Below, piece by piece: positions 1 to 7,390 of a stretch of 64,000 nt of DNA; positions within the stretch are counted from its first letter, which is position 1, and the number at the start of each line of letters is the position of its first letter. Source of the stretch: Actinokineospora sp. NBRC 105648 (GTDB lineage Bacteria > Actinomycetota > Actinomycetes > Mycobacteriales > Pseudonocardiaceae); NCBI RefSeq assembly GCF_030269645.1, contig NZ_BSTR01000019.1, positions 1 through 64,000 of the forward strand. The letters run 5' to 3'. The position numbers and the translations under genes are program-made. The notes under the pieces were generated by a model that saw only the letters and a list, made by a program, of their open reading frames with translations, made no database searches and was not told the DNA's origin.

Positions 1-150
1 CCCCTAGAGCACCGCGGTGGTGAAAAAAGGGCGGGTGAAGGGCATCCCCACCACACGGCAAGTTTAGCGGTGCTCTCCCCCCACACGAAGGCAGTCCACC
101 CAATCGAGCACAAACGTAACGGGTCTTGCGTACCAGCGGGCTCGACATTT
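1..150 (+). repeat. Dispersed structured repeat, copy A (partial, X end)
   Basis: This is the right-hand end of a long palindromic repeat whose full copies lie at about 15.9-16.4 kb and 43.4-44.0 kb. The inner stem arms AGAGCACCGC (6-15) and GCGGTGCTCT (67-76) are perfectly complementary. They enclose the conserved segments GGGCATCCCC (40-49) and GGCAAGTTTAGC (57-68). The outer arm CGAAGGCAGTCC (86-97) continues to CCAATCGAGC and then CGTAACGGGTCTTGCG, as at 43.9 kb. The left half lies outside the window. It sits just past the 3' end of the minus-strand gene that stops at 196. The stretch 150-195 is an AT-richer tail without a gene. Confidence 0.85.
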
Positions 151-195
151 AGAGACTTCAAGATTTCAAGACTTAGAGATTGAGAAACGACGGAT

Positions 196-1437
196 TTAAG
201 GCCTTGCCGTGGGCTCTCGGACGGCCACCAATGCTGCCACTGCGGTAGTCACCGGTACAGCCGCGACCAGCCCGATGCTGCCCACCAACGTCCGCACGAT
301 CTCCTGCGCGATGGTCTGCGACTGCAAGATCGTTCCCAAGCCGACATCGGACAGCGACGAGTAGAGCAACACCGGCAGTGCCGCGCCCGCGTACGCCATG
401 ACCAGTGTGTTCACCGCTGAGGAGACGTGGTCGCGGCCGATGCGCAGGCCCGCTGCGTAGAGCTCCCGCCAACCCAGTGCCGGGTTGGCCGCGCGTAGTT
501 CCCAGACCGCGCTGGTCTGGGTCACGGTGACGTCGTCGAGGACGCCCAGTGCGCCGATCACGATCCCGGCCAGCAGGAGGCCTCGGGTGTCCAGGCCGTG
601 GCCGAGCGAGCCGAGCAATGTGGCTGTCTCGTCGTCCAGGCCGGTCAGGTTGGCGACGGCGCTGAACAGGGCACTGAGCAGGCCGATGAGGGTCAGGCTG
701 ACCATGGTGCCCAGCACGGCCGTGGACGTGCGCGCGGAGAGGCCGTGGGTCAGGTAGAGCACCACGAACATGATCACGCCGGCGCCCGCGACGGCTACCA
801 GCAGCGGGTTCTCCCCGGCGAGGATCGCGGGGAGCACGAACAGGAGCAGTACGGCGAAGCTCAGGCCGAGCGCGACGATTGCCTTGAGGCCCTGCCAGCG
901 GCCCAGGACCAGTACGGCCACGGCGAACAGCGCGGCCAGTACCGCCAAGGGGACGCCGCGTTGGAAGTCCACCAGTTGGTAGGAGCCGCCACTGAGCGGG
1001 TCGCCGCCGTTGTAGGCGAGTACTACGTCGTCCCCGACGGCGAAGCGCGGTGTGCTCGGCTCGATCGGTACGGCGGTGCGTACGTCGCTGCCGGAGGCGG
1101 CGCCGTCGGTCATCTGCACGGCGACGGTCAGGCACTGGTCCTTGGCCGCGTCGCCGGTACCGCAGGGGCCTACCTGGGCCATCGTGATCGTGCCGCGAAC
1201 CGCCTGCTGGCCGGCGCTCAGCCCGGTCGGGGCGTCACCTGTCGGGTAGAGCAAGACCATGCCCACGACTGCCGCCAGTGCGAATGGCGCCAAGAGGGCG
1301 GTGAGCAGCTTGCGCACGCGCGGGGAGGCGGGCGTGGCCGGACTGTGCCCGTGGCCATGCCCGTGACCGGTAGGTTCGACGGGCTTGCGCGTCTCCTCGG
1401 TTATCCGGGGGATCGGCTGCGTTTCCCAGTCTTGCAC
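196..1437 (-). CDS. YibE/F-like polytopic membrane protein
   Basis: This 413-residue integral membrane protein belongs by sequence to the YibE/F family, whose function is not established. A short cytoplasmic N-terminus carries a histidine-rich run (HGHGHGHS, about residues 25-32). One membrane segment follows (about 42-65), then an extracytoplasmic beta-type domain with a cysteine pair (PCGTGDAAKDQC). About seven hydrophobic helices follow from residue 160 to the end. The motifs LGVLDDVTVTQTSA and GRDHVSSAVNTLVMAYAGA are typical of the family. The GTG start at 1437 lies 26 bases after the nadR stop, so the gene may be the last of a pnuC-nadR operon. The histidine run could bind metal, but that is inference. 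Confidence 0.85.
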   Translation of the reverse strand: MQDWETQPIPRITEETRKPVEPTGHGHGHGHSPATPASPRVRKLLTALLAPFALAAVVGMVLLYPTGDAPTGLSAGQQAVRGTITMAQVGPCGTGDAAKDQCLTVAVQMTDGAASGSDVRTAVPIEPSTPRFAVGDDVVLAYNGGDPLSGGSYQLVDFQRGVPLAVLAALFAVAVLVLGRWQGLKAIVALGLSFAVLLLFVLPAILAGENPLLVAVAGAGVIMFVVLYLTHGLSARTSTAVLGTMVSLTLIGLLSALFSAVANLTGLDDETATLLGSLGHGLDTRGLLLAGIVIGALGVLDDVTVTQTSAVWELRAANPALGWRELYAAGLRIGRDHVSSAVNTLVMAYAGAALPVLLYSSLSDVGLGTILQSQTIAQEIVRTLVGSIGLVAAVPVTTAVAALVAVREPTARP

Positions 1438-1463
1438 CGGCCCATCTTGTCAAGGCTGTCTGG

Positions 1464-2549
1464 TCACAGTGGATCCGCGTAGTGGAAGTGCGCGCGCAGC
1501 ACATCGTCGACCGCGCGGACGGCGCGGCGTAGACGGTGTTCGTGGTTGCCGGCCAGCAGGACCCAGGGCACGCCGCGTTCGCGCAGCCCCCGCGCGAACC
1601 GGGCGGTCATCCATGGTCGCAGGTGTTCGCCGTCGCGCCAGCCGTCCTGGTGGAAGTCCACGCCGACGTGGTCGGTGAGCAGGTAGAGCGCGGGGGAGCG
1701 GGGGACGGGCACGTCCGAGCCCTCCCGCCCCAGGTAGCGCTCACACCAGACGGTGGCCGCCCACGGGTCGTTGTCGCACACCACCACCGGGGTCTCGCCT
1801 GCTGCCGCGTCCTCCAGCTCGGCCTGCCGGACGGCGACGTCGACAAAGTCACCGACTGTCCACACCAGACCTTCCGGGCGGGGTGGGGGGTGACCGGTAG
1901 CCTCCGCCAGCGCGTGCGCGGCGGTCAGTTTCGCCTCGGTGTGCAGCCTGCCGTACTCCGGGACCCAAGAGGCTCCGTAGTGGCGCGCGAGTGCCTCCGA
2001 CAGGGTGGTCGTACCGGTGGATTCCGCTCCCACCACTACGATTCGGGCGGCAAGGCCCCGTCTGGTGGCGCGTGCGAGGTAGTGCCAATTCGCGTAAGGG
2101 TCCGTCCTTACTGCCGTGCCAGAGACAGGAAACCGCTCGCGGTCTGGGTCTACCGCGACGTGTTTGGCACCGAGGCGAGCGGCTAGCTCAGCTCCGTAGT
2201 CCTCACTGGCGAAGACAGCGTCGACGACCGCTGCGCGTGGATCGCCGTCTTGGATCGCGCGGCGGGCTAGGACCGACCGTGCGACGCCCATGTGCAGTTC
2301 CCACACAGCGTCGTCGTGGTAGTCCATCGGGTGATCGTCGAGGTCGCCCAAGATGGCGACGCCGGGGTCGTCCCGATGCTCATCGTGCATCCAGGCGACC
2401 CGGTCGGTGATGGTCAAGGACTCCACGGAGGAGCCGAGAACCGCGACGGTGGTGCGCTCGGACGCCGCTGCGGCTGTGCGGATCAGGTGGTGGTGGCCCG
2501 CGTGCGGCGGGTAGAACTTGCCCAGCACCAAGGCGTGTCGGAACCTCAC
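1464..2549 (-). CDS. nadR: NadR-like bifunctional NMN adenylyltransferase / ribosylnicotinamide kinase
   Basis: A cytosolic NAD salvage enzyme of 361 residues. The N-terminal nucleotidyltransferase domain shows GKFYPPHAGHHH (residues 10-21), the HxGH signature used to adenylate NMN. The C-terminal P-loop kinase domain begins near residue 168 with GAESTGTTT (174-182) and would phosphorylate nicotinamide riboside. The P-loop has Thr where a Lys is usual; related actinobacterial proteins appear to share this. The GTG start was chosen because it overlaps the pnuC stop as GTGA and leads directly into the nucleotidyltransferase strand; the longer frame upstream only reads pnuC out of frame. Pairing with PnuC supports uptake and trapping of nicotinamide riboside/NMN. 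There is no HTH domain, so it is not a repressor like enterobacterial NadR. Confidence 0.9.
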   Translation of the reverse strand: MRFRHALVLGKFYPPHAGHHHLIRTAAAASERTTVAVLGSSVESLTITDRVAWMHDEHRDDPGVAILGDLDDHPMDYHDDAVWELHMGVARSVLARRAIQDGDPRAAVVDAVFASEDYGAELAARLGAKHVAVDPDRERFPVSGTAVRTDPYANWHYLARATRRGLAARIVVVGAESTGTTTLSEALARHYGASWVPEYGRLHTEAKLTAAHALAEATGHPPPRPEGLVWTVGDFVDVAVRQAELEDAAAGETPVVVCDNDPWAATVWCERYLGREGSDVPVPRSPALYLLTDHVGVDFHQDGWRDGEHLRPWMTARFARGLRERGVPWVLLAGNHEHRLRRAVRAVDDVLRAHFHYADPL

Positions 2550-3199
2550 GCGGGCACCGGGACCGGTCGCTCGACGTCGGCGAGCCAGCTCCGCAGGCCG
2601 ATCACGCACAGCACGAGGAAGACGACGTAGAGGATCGCGGTGAGCCAGAGGTCCTTGTACGCGTAGAGCGGCACGTAGACCACGTCGGCGGCGATCCAGA
2701 GCCACCAGCTCTCCACCTTCTTGCGCGCCTGGCCCCAGGTGGCGAGCAGCGACAGGACAGTGGTGGCCGCGTCGGGCAGGGGGACGCTGGAGTCGGTGAC
2801 GTGGGCTAAGACCGCGGTGAGCGCGGCGGTCGCGCCGATCCCGACCGCCAAGAGGGTCCACCACTGCGCCCGTGTCGTGCGGGTGACGGCGAGCCTGCCG
2901 TGGTGTTCGCCGCCGCGCAGCCAAGCCCACCAGCCGTAGAGGGCCAGCGCCAGGTAGACGACCTGCAGCCACGCGTCGGCGTAGATGCCCGCGGTGATGA
3001 AGAGGGCGAAGAACGCCATGTTGTTGAGGACGCCGATCAGCCAGTTCCAGGCGTTCTGCCGGGCGACCAGCCACACGCACAGCGCCCCGGTGACGAACCC
3101 GACGACCTCCATGCGCGAGGTCGGCGCGCCGAACGCCGTGAACGCCGTCGCCCGCAGCGCGGCTAAGAGTTGGTCCACCGGGTGCTCCGTCTCGCCCAA
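2546..3199 (-). CDS. pnuC: PnuC-type nicotinamide riboside/NMN transporter
   Basis: A 217-residue inner-membrane transporter with about seven hydrophobic segments. Family motifs include WNWLIGVLNN (about 51-60) and WGQARKKVESWWLW (about 159-172), which line the substrate path in PnuC proteins. PnuC carries nicotinamide riboside by facilitated diffusion, and the cytosolic kinase downstream traps it. The gene overlaps nadR by four bases (GTGA), so the two are probably translationally coupled. It diverges from the radical SAM gene starting at 3291. Confidence 0.92.
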   Translation of the reverse strand: MGETEHPVDQLLAALRATAFTAFGAPTSRMEVVGFVTGALCVWLVARQNAWNWLIGVLNNMAFFALFITAGIYADAWLQVVYLALALYGWWAWLRGGEHHGRLAVTRTTRAQWWTLLAVGIGATAALTAVLAHVTDSSVPLPDAATTVLSLLATWGQARKKVESWWLWIAADVVYVPLYAYKDLWLTAILYVVFLVLCVIGLRSWLADVERPVPVPA

Positions 3200-3290
3200 G
3201 CCGATACCCCGCGCAGCCTAAGAGACGCCCACATCGCTCGGTCGAGTGGAACCGGTTGCGCCACCATCGAACATGTGTTCGACTATCCCC

Positions 3291-5207
3291 GTGCGATGGG
3301 ACAGCCAGCGGGTGCGGAACGACCAGGCGGGCGAGCAGGCACTGCCTGGCTTGCCCGGCCTGGTGCGCAGTGTGCGGACGCCGGAGTTCGCCGGGGTGGT
3401 CTTCCACGAGGTCGTGGCCAAGTCGGTGCTCAACCGGGTGCCCGGTGGGTCACCCATGCCGTTCGGCTGGACGGTGAACCCCTACCGCGGCTGCACGCAC
3501 GCGTGCAGCTACTGCCTGCACGGCGACACCCCGGTCCTGATGGCCGACGGCACCACCAAACCGCTGGCCGAGCTCAAGGTCGGCGACCGGGTGTACGGCA
3601 CCGAGCGGCGCGGCAACTACCGGCACTACGTCCCCACCGAGGTGCTCGACCACTGGTCCACGGTCAAACCCGCCCACCGGGTCACCGTCGCCGACGGCAC
3701 CCAGCTGATCGCCAGCGGCGACCACCGCTTCCTCACCGAGCGCGGCTGGAAGCACGTCACCGGTGAGGTCTCCGGCCCGGACCGCCGCCCGCACCTGACC
3801 GCGGGCAACAAGCTGATGGGCACCGGCCGCTTCGCCGCCCCGCCCAAGGACACCGCCGACTACCGCCGCGGCTACCTGTGCGGTGTGGCCCGCGGCGACG
3901 GTGGCGGCGCCCCCGGCTCGCGCGCGTCGGCCAGGGTCGCCGAGTACGTCACCGGCGACCTGCCGCTCGCCCTCCCCGTCGAGTGGCCCCGCACCCCCAC
4001 CGACGAGTGGCGCAAGGGCCTGCTGGCGGGCGTCTTCGACGCCGACGGCACCTTCTCCCACCGCATCCTGCGCCTGCCCGGCCTCGGCCCGCGCGCGCTG
4101 GCCGCGGTCGTGGAGGCGTTGACGGCCTTCGGTTTCCAGCACGCCGTCGAGGCCCGCCGCGCCCCCGACGGCAAGGTCTGCGTCCGCGTCGACGGCGGCC
4201 TGCCCGAACACCTGCGCCTGTTCCACACCGTCGACCCGGCCGCCACCGACAAGCGCGCCATCGACGGCGCCGCCATCAAGTCCGGCGCCCGCCTCGGTGT
4301 GGTCGCGGTCGAGCCGCTCGGCCTGGACCTGCCCCTGTTCGACATCACCACCGGCACCGGCGACTTCATCGCCAACGGCGTGGTGAGCCACAACTGCTTC
4401 GCCCGCAACTCGCACACCTACCTCGACCTCGACGCAGGCCACGACTTCGACACCCAGATCGTGGTCAAGGTCAACGCGGCGCAGGTCCTCTCCCGGCAGC
4501 TGGCGGCACCGCGGTGGAACCGCGAGCACGTTGCCATGGGCACGAACACCGACCCGTACCAGCGCGCGGAGGGGCGCTACCGGCTGATGCCGGGGATCAT
4601 CCGCGCGCTGGCGTCCTCGGGCACGCCGTTCTCGATCCTGACCAAGGGCACGATCCTGTCCCGCGACCTCCCAGACCTCGTGTCGGCCGCGGCGGATGTC
4701 CCGGTGGGGTTGGGCGTGTCGATCGCGTTGCTGGATCGAGCGGTGCAGCAAAGCCTCGAACCGGGAACGCCCAGCCCGCAAGCGCGGTTGGAACTGGTCC
4801 GACGGATCACTGACGCCGGACTCCCATGTGGAGTGTTCATCGCACCCGTCTTACCCGGGATCTCCGACTCGGTGGAGCAACTCGATCAGTTGCTCGGCGA
4901 GGTCGCCGCCGCCGGGGCAACCGGGGTCACGGTGCTGCCACTGCACCTGCGGCCCGGCGCGCGTGAGTGGTTCGCCCAGTGGCTTGCCCGCGAACACCCG
5001 ACGCTGGTGCCGTTGTACCGGCGGATCTACGGCCGGTCGACCACGGCCGACGTGAACTACCGACGGGCGCTGGCCTCACGGATCGCGCCGCTGGTCCGGC
5101 GCCATGGGTTGGCCGCGGGTGGTTCCGAGCCGCGCTGGCCCGCGGGCAGCCTGCCGGCAGGGATACCGGAGGCCCGGGTATCCCAGGAACAGCTGACGTT
5201 GCTGTGA
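3291..5207 (+). CDS. Rv2578c-family radical SAM protein interrupted by an intein
   Basis: The precursor is 638 residues. The host protein is a radical SAM enzyme of the Rv2578c family (function unknown, about 340 residues), related to spore photoproduct lyase-like and Elp3-type folds. Its cluster motif is split: Cys68 and Cys72 lie in RGCTHACSY, then a 294-residue intein follows (residues 75-368), and the third cluster cysteine is Cys369 of CFARNSH. Splicing would restore CTHACSYC and leave a protein of 344 residues. Family motifs downstream include GTNTDPYQRAEGRYRLMPGI and FSILTKGT. The GTG start at 3291 gives VRWDSQRV, matching the usual N-terminus; an upstream GTG at 3246 is less likely. 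Family identity is firm; the substrate is unknown. Confidence 0.9.
   Translation: MRWDSQRVRNDQAGEQALPGLPGLVRSVRTPEFAGVVFHEVVAKSVLNRVPGGSPMPFGWTVNPYRGCTHACSYCLHGDTPVLMADGTTKPLAELKVGDRVYGTERRGNYRHYVPTEVLDHWSTVKPAHRVTVADGTQLIASGDHRFLTERGWKHVTGEVSGPDRRPHLTAGNKLMGTGRFAAPPKDTADYRRGYLCGVARGDGGGAPGSRASARVAEYVTGDLPLALPVEWPRTPTDEWRKGLLAGVFDADGTFSHRILRLPGLGPRALAAVVEALTAFGFQHAVEARRAPDGKVCVRVDGGLPEHLRLFHTVDPAATDKRAIDGAAIKSGARLGVVAVEPLGLDLPLFDITTGTGDFIANGVVSHNCFARNSHTYLDLDAGHDFDTQIVVKVNAAQVLSRQLAAPRWNREHVAMGTNTDPYQRAEGRYRLMPGIIRALASSGTPFSILTKGTILSRDLPDLVSAAADVPVGLGVSIALLDRAVQQSLEPGTPSPQARLELVRRITDAGLPCGVFIAPVLPGISDSVEQLDQLLGEVAAAGATGVTVLPLHLRPGAREWFAQWLAREHPTLVPLYRRIYGRSTTADVNYRRALASRIAPLVRRHGLAAGGSEPRWPAGSLPAGIPEARVSQEQLTLL
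3513..4394 (+). other. Intein (protein-splicing element) inside the radical SAM gene
   Basis: The in-frame insertion encodes 294 residues and starts with Cys (CLHGDTPVLMADG, splicing block A). It continues with block B-like SGDHRFLTERGW and ends GDFIANGVVSHN immediately before a Cys, the canonical His-Asn/Cys splice junction. The central part has two LAGLIDADG-like segments, GYLCGVARGDG (about precursor residue 195) and LLAGVFDADG (about 244), so it carries a reduced but possibly intact homing endonuclease. It is longer than a mini-intein and shorter than full LAGLIDADG inteins. Base composition matches the host gene, which suggests long residence or a donor of similar GC. It sits exactly before the third Fe-S cysteine, so the enzyme cannot bind its cluster until splicing is complete. 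Confidence 0.93.
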
Positions 5208-5212
5208 GCGTT

Positions 5213-5700
5213 TCACCCGACCTGCGCACTGCGGCCTACCGGTGATCTGAGCTTGTTCGGGGTGGCGGTGGTGGGTGCCGTTGCGGAGCATCGCGTAGGG
5301 ACATCGCAGCGGCGGCAGGCCAGGCAGATGAGCGCGGCGTGTGGTGTCGTGCTCTCGGCTCGTTTGCCGTGCTCGGCGACCTGTTTGTGTTGCTGCAGAA
5401 CAGTTTGCAGACTGTCGGCCAGCCTCGGGAGTACCACGTCGACGGCCGCTGAGTTTGGGACGATCACCGTCTGGCCGAGGAACGCCCCGAGATCGCTGTT
5501 CATCCACTGATCCGTTCGTTCGCAGTGACGTGGTCACCGGTTGGGCATCGATGGCCGGCATCCACGCCGCAATGGGACCTACCAAGCCCAGGGCGGCGCT
5601 GACGGCGGAGCCGATGGTGGTTGGGAACTGGTCCCGACCACCACCGCCACCTGGTTGATCAGGATGCCGCTCGTGGTTCGAGCCCGCCCGCGCGGAGGAC
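5213..5700 (-). pseudogene. IS110-family transposase remnant (internally deleted, frameshifted)
   Basis: The minus strand from 5503 reads SDLGAFLGQTVIVP and VVLPRLADSLQTVLQQHKQV, which match the segment of IS110-type transposases after the DEDD domain. It then jumps directly to KRAESTTPHAALICLACRRC, the family C-terminus, and continues after a frame change as YAMLRNGTHHRHP. About one hundred residues between these parts are missing. Upstream, in another frame, DQFPTTIGSAVSAALG resembles the DEDD-domain strand of the same family. No intact frame or terminal sequence is visible. The element cannot move. Calling the upstream part a piece of the same transposase is less certain. Confidence 0.6.
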
Positions 5701-5818
5701 ACCTCGCTGACCGGGAGCCCGCGAGCTCTCCAGTCGAGGTTGGTGCCCGCGCGGGTCGCTTGGATCGCGGCGGGAACTCCTCGGTTGCTCCGGCTGTAGC
5801 GCCTCAGCTGGATCGGGA

Positions 5819-5998
5819 GTGCGGAGTCCGGAGCGCAGCACCACGAGCATGCCATTCACGGTGACCATTCCGCCGAACGCCGTCTCCGGGCACCACGTCG
5901 GGGGGATGGTGGCGGCGCTGGTCATCGAGGCCACCACCCGGTGCTCGGCGGGTCGCCTGGGCCGATATCAGTGAAGCCGAGTGCTTGGTGGCGCCCAA
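5819..5998 (+). pseudogene. Possible DUF916-like surface-protein fragment
   Basis: A short plus-strand frame ending at a stop at 5996-5998 reads ERSTTSMPFTVTIPPNAVSG and then HHVGGMVAALVIEA. This pattern (PFTVTIP, NA-SG-H-GG) resembles a strand pair of the DUF916 domain found in WxL-interacting envelope proteins. There is no start region, signal peptide or membrane anchor, so at best it is a decayed fragment. The rest of 5208-6025 holds only the IS110 remnant, so the whole 800-bp gap looks like gene debris. Recognition rests on about 35 residues. Confidence 0.3.
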
Positions 5999-6025
5999 GA
6001 TCGCCGCTGGCGGCTTTGTCCCGGC

Positions 6026-6622
6026 TCAGTCCACCTTGGACTTGAGGGACCGCTGCACGGCAGAGGGCGTAGCACCCTTGCGGAGAAGTTCCACGCCTAG
6101 CCACAAGACCGCCACCGCGCCGATGGCGACCGCTAGCGGCAGCACCCAGGTCGGGAGGATCACCCGTAGGGCCACGCAAGTGAAGCCGACCACGTAGAGG
6201 ACAACTGGGAGCCGGGGGAGTCTGCCCGCGCTGAGCATGAGCGTCCCGAAGGCCAAGATTCCCACCAGGAACAGGATCGACGACACCTTCAGCGCCGCAC
6301 CGGTGAAGCCCGCTTGGAGAACCGCCACCTGGGCCGTCGGTAGCTCCGGGTAAACGAGATTCAGGATGTATTCCACGCCCAGGACCGCGGTCAGACCGGT
6401 CAAGCCGGCGACGAAGGCCGGGACCAGCAGTCTGGGTGGGTGGTCGGCGTGGCGGGCGTAGAGGCCGAGGATCAGGAGTAGGCCGAACACCTGGCCCAAC
6501 GGTGCCACCGCGTGGCCGAGGTGGGTGTCGGGGAGGATGCCCGCGCGCCTGCCCGCGTTGAGGAGCAGGACCAGGGCGCACAGCGGTCCAGCCCAGCCGC
6601 CGAGGCGGATCAGTGGGGTCAT
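6026..6622 (-). CDS. Hypothetical six-helix integral membrane protein
   Basis: A 198-residue membrane protein with about six hydrophobic helices (for example LCALVLLLNAG, VFGLLLILGLY, FLVGILAFGTLML, WVLPLAVAIGAVAVLWLGV) and a basic C-terminal tail. It resembles generic DUF4386/DoxX-sized membrane proteins, but I cannot assign a family. The ATG at 6622 is preceded by a strong AGGAGG ribosome-binding site seven bases upstream. The gene diverges from a TetR regulator, and the shared intergenic region carries an operator-like repeat, so it is probably the regulator's target. Confidence 0.75.
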   Translation of the reverse strand: MTPLIRLGGWAGPLCALVLLLNAGRRAGILPDTHLGHAVAPLGQVFGLLLILGLYARHADHPPRLLVPAFVAGLTGLTAVLGVEYILNLVYPELPTAQVAVLQAGFTGAALKVSSILFLVGILAFGTLMLSAGRLPRLPVVLYVVGFTCVALRVILPTWVLPLAVAIGAVAVLWLGVELLRKGATPSAVQRSLKSKVD

Positions 6623-6640
6623 GGGTAGCCTCCTAGCTGC

Positions 6641-6668
6641 GATAACGACTGTTATAGCGTCTGTTATC
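6641..6668. promoter_or_regulatory. Operator-like inverted repeats between the membrane gene and tetR
   Basis: GATAAC at 6641-6646 is mirrored by GTTATC at 6663-6668. Inside lies a second perfect repeat, ATAAC (6642-6646) and GTTAT (6651-6655) with a 4-base spacer. Read on the minus strand there are two direct copies of ATAACAG 12 bp apart. Such symmetry in a divergent TetR promoter region is the expected autoregulatory operator. The AT content here is far above the surroundings. Confidence 0.6.
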
Positions 6669-6745
6669 GGGCTGTCCGGGGGCAAGGGGGCGGGGATGGG
6701 GTAAGACTTCGGTAACCGCTGGGGGAGCCGCTGATCGGGGAGGGC

Positions 6746-7333
6746 ATGGGCGACGAGCGCCGGATCCAGTTCATCGAGGCCGCGGCGCGCGTGTTGCGCG
6801 ACCGGGGGCCCGCCGAGCTGACCGTCCGCCGGGTCGCCGAGGCGGCGGGGGAGTCCACGATGGGCGTCTACACCGGATTCGGGAGCCGGGCAGGCGTGCT
6901 GGACGCGTTGTACCTGCACGGGTTCGAGCTCCTGCACGCCCGGCTGGACGGGCTGCCCCGGGCGGCCACGCCGATCGACGCGGTCGTGGCGGTCGCGTTG
7001 GGCTACCGGGACTTCGCGCTGGCCGAGCCGCACCTGTACGGCTTCCTGTTCGAGCGGCCGCTGCCGGACTTCGAGCCCGCCGTCGCCAGTCGGGCGGCCG
7101 CCCTGGAGTCCACCTTCGGCTACCTGCTCCGCCCGATCGGCGAGCTCACGCCCAACCCCGAGCGACCCGCTTACCAGGCCTGGGCGGCCATGCACGGGCT
7201 GGTCAGCATCGAACTGACCCATCAGGCCCGCGATCCGCTGCCCGGCTGGTTCCTCGAGACCCCGGACCAGTGGCGGGAGATCTACCTCGACGGCGTCCGC
7301 GCGAGCCTCACCGGGCTGGGTCTGCTCCGCTGA
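6746..7333 (+). CDS. TetR/AcrR-family transcriptional regulator
   Basis: A 195-residue one-component repressor. The N-terminal HTH includes RVLRDRGPAELTVRRVAEAA and STMGVYTGFGSRAGVLDAL (about residues 15-56), typical of TetR proteins, including the variant with a WHG-type C-terminal ligand domain (LYLHGFELLHARL, AWAAMHGLVSIEL). The ligand is unknown. It likely controls the divergent membrane gene (ends 6026) and itself through the repeats at 6641-6668. The ATG at 6746 has a GGGGAGG sequence only two bases upstream, an unusually short spacing, so a weakly translated start is possible. Confidence 0.88.
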   Translation: MGDERRIQFIEAAARVLRDRGPAELTVRRVAEAAGESTMGVYTGFGSRAGVLDALYLHGFELLHARLDGLPRAATPIDAVVAVALGYRDFALAEPHLYGFLFERPLPDFEPAVASRAAALESTFGYLLRPIGELTPNPERPAYQAWAAMHGLVSIELTHQARDPLPGWFLETPDQWREIYLDGVRASLTGLGLLR

Positions 7334-7338
7334 ACGGA

Positions 7339-7371
7339 AAAGGCCACTCCCGCCAGGCGGGAGTGGCCTTT
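7339..7371. terminator. Bidirectional terminator between tetR and the DEAD-box gene
   Basis: A perfect 16-bp inverted repeat: AAAGGCCACTCCCGCC (7339-7354), one base, then GGCGGGAGTGGCCTTT (7356-7371). It lies between convergent genes and has A/T runs on both sides, so it can end transcripts from either direction. Confidence 0.9.
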
Positions 7372-7390
7372 CGCTTCCTAGGGCCGAGGA

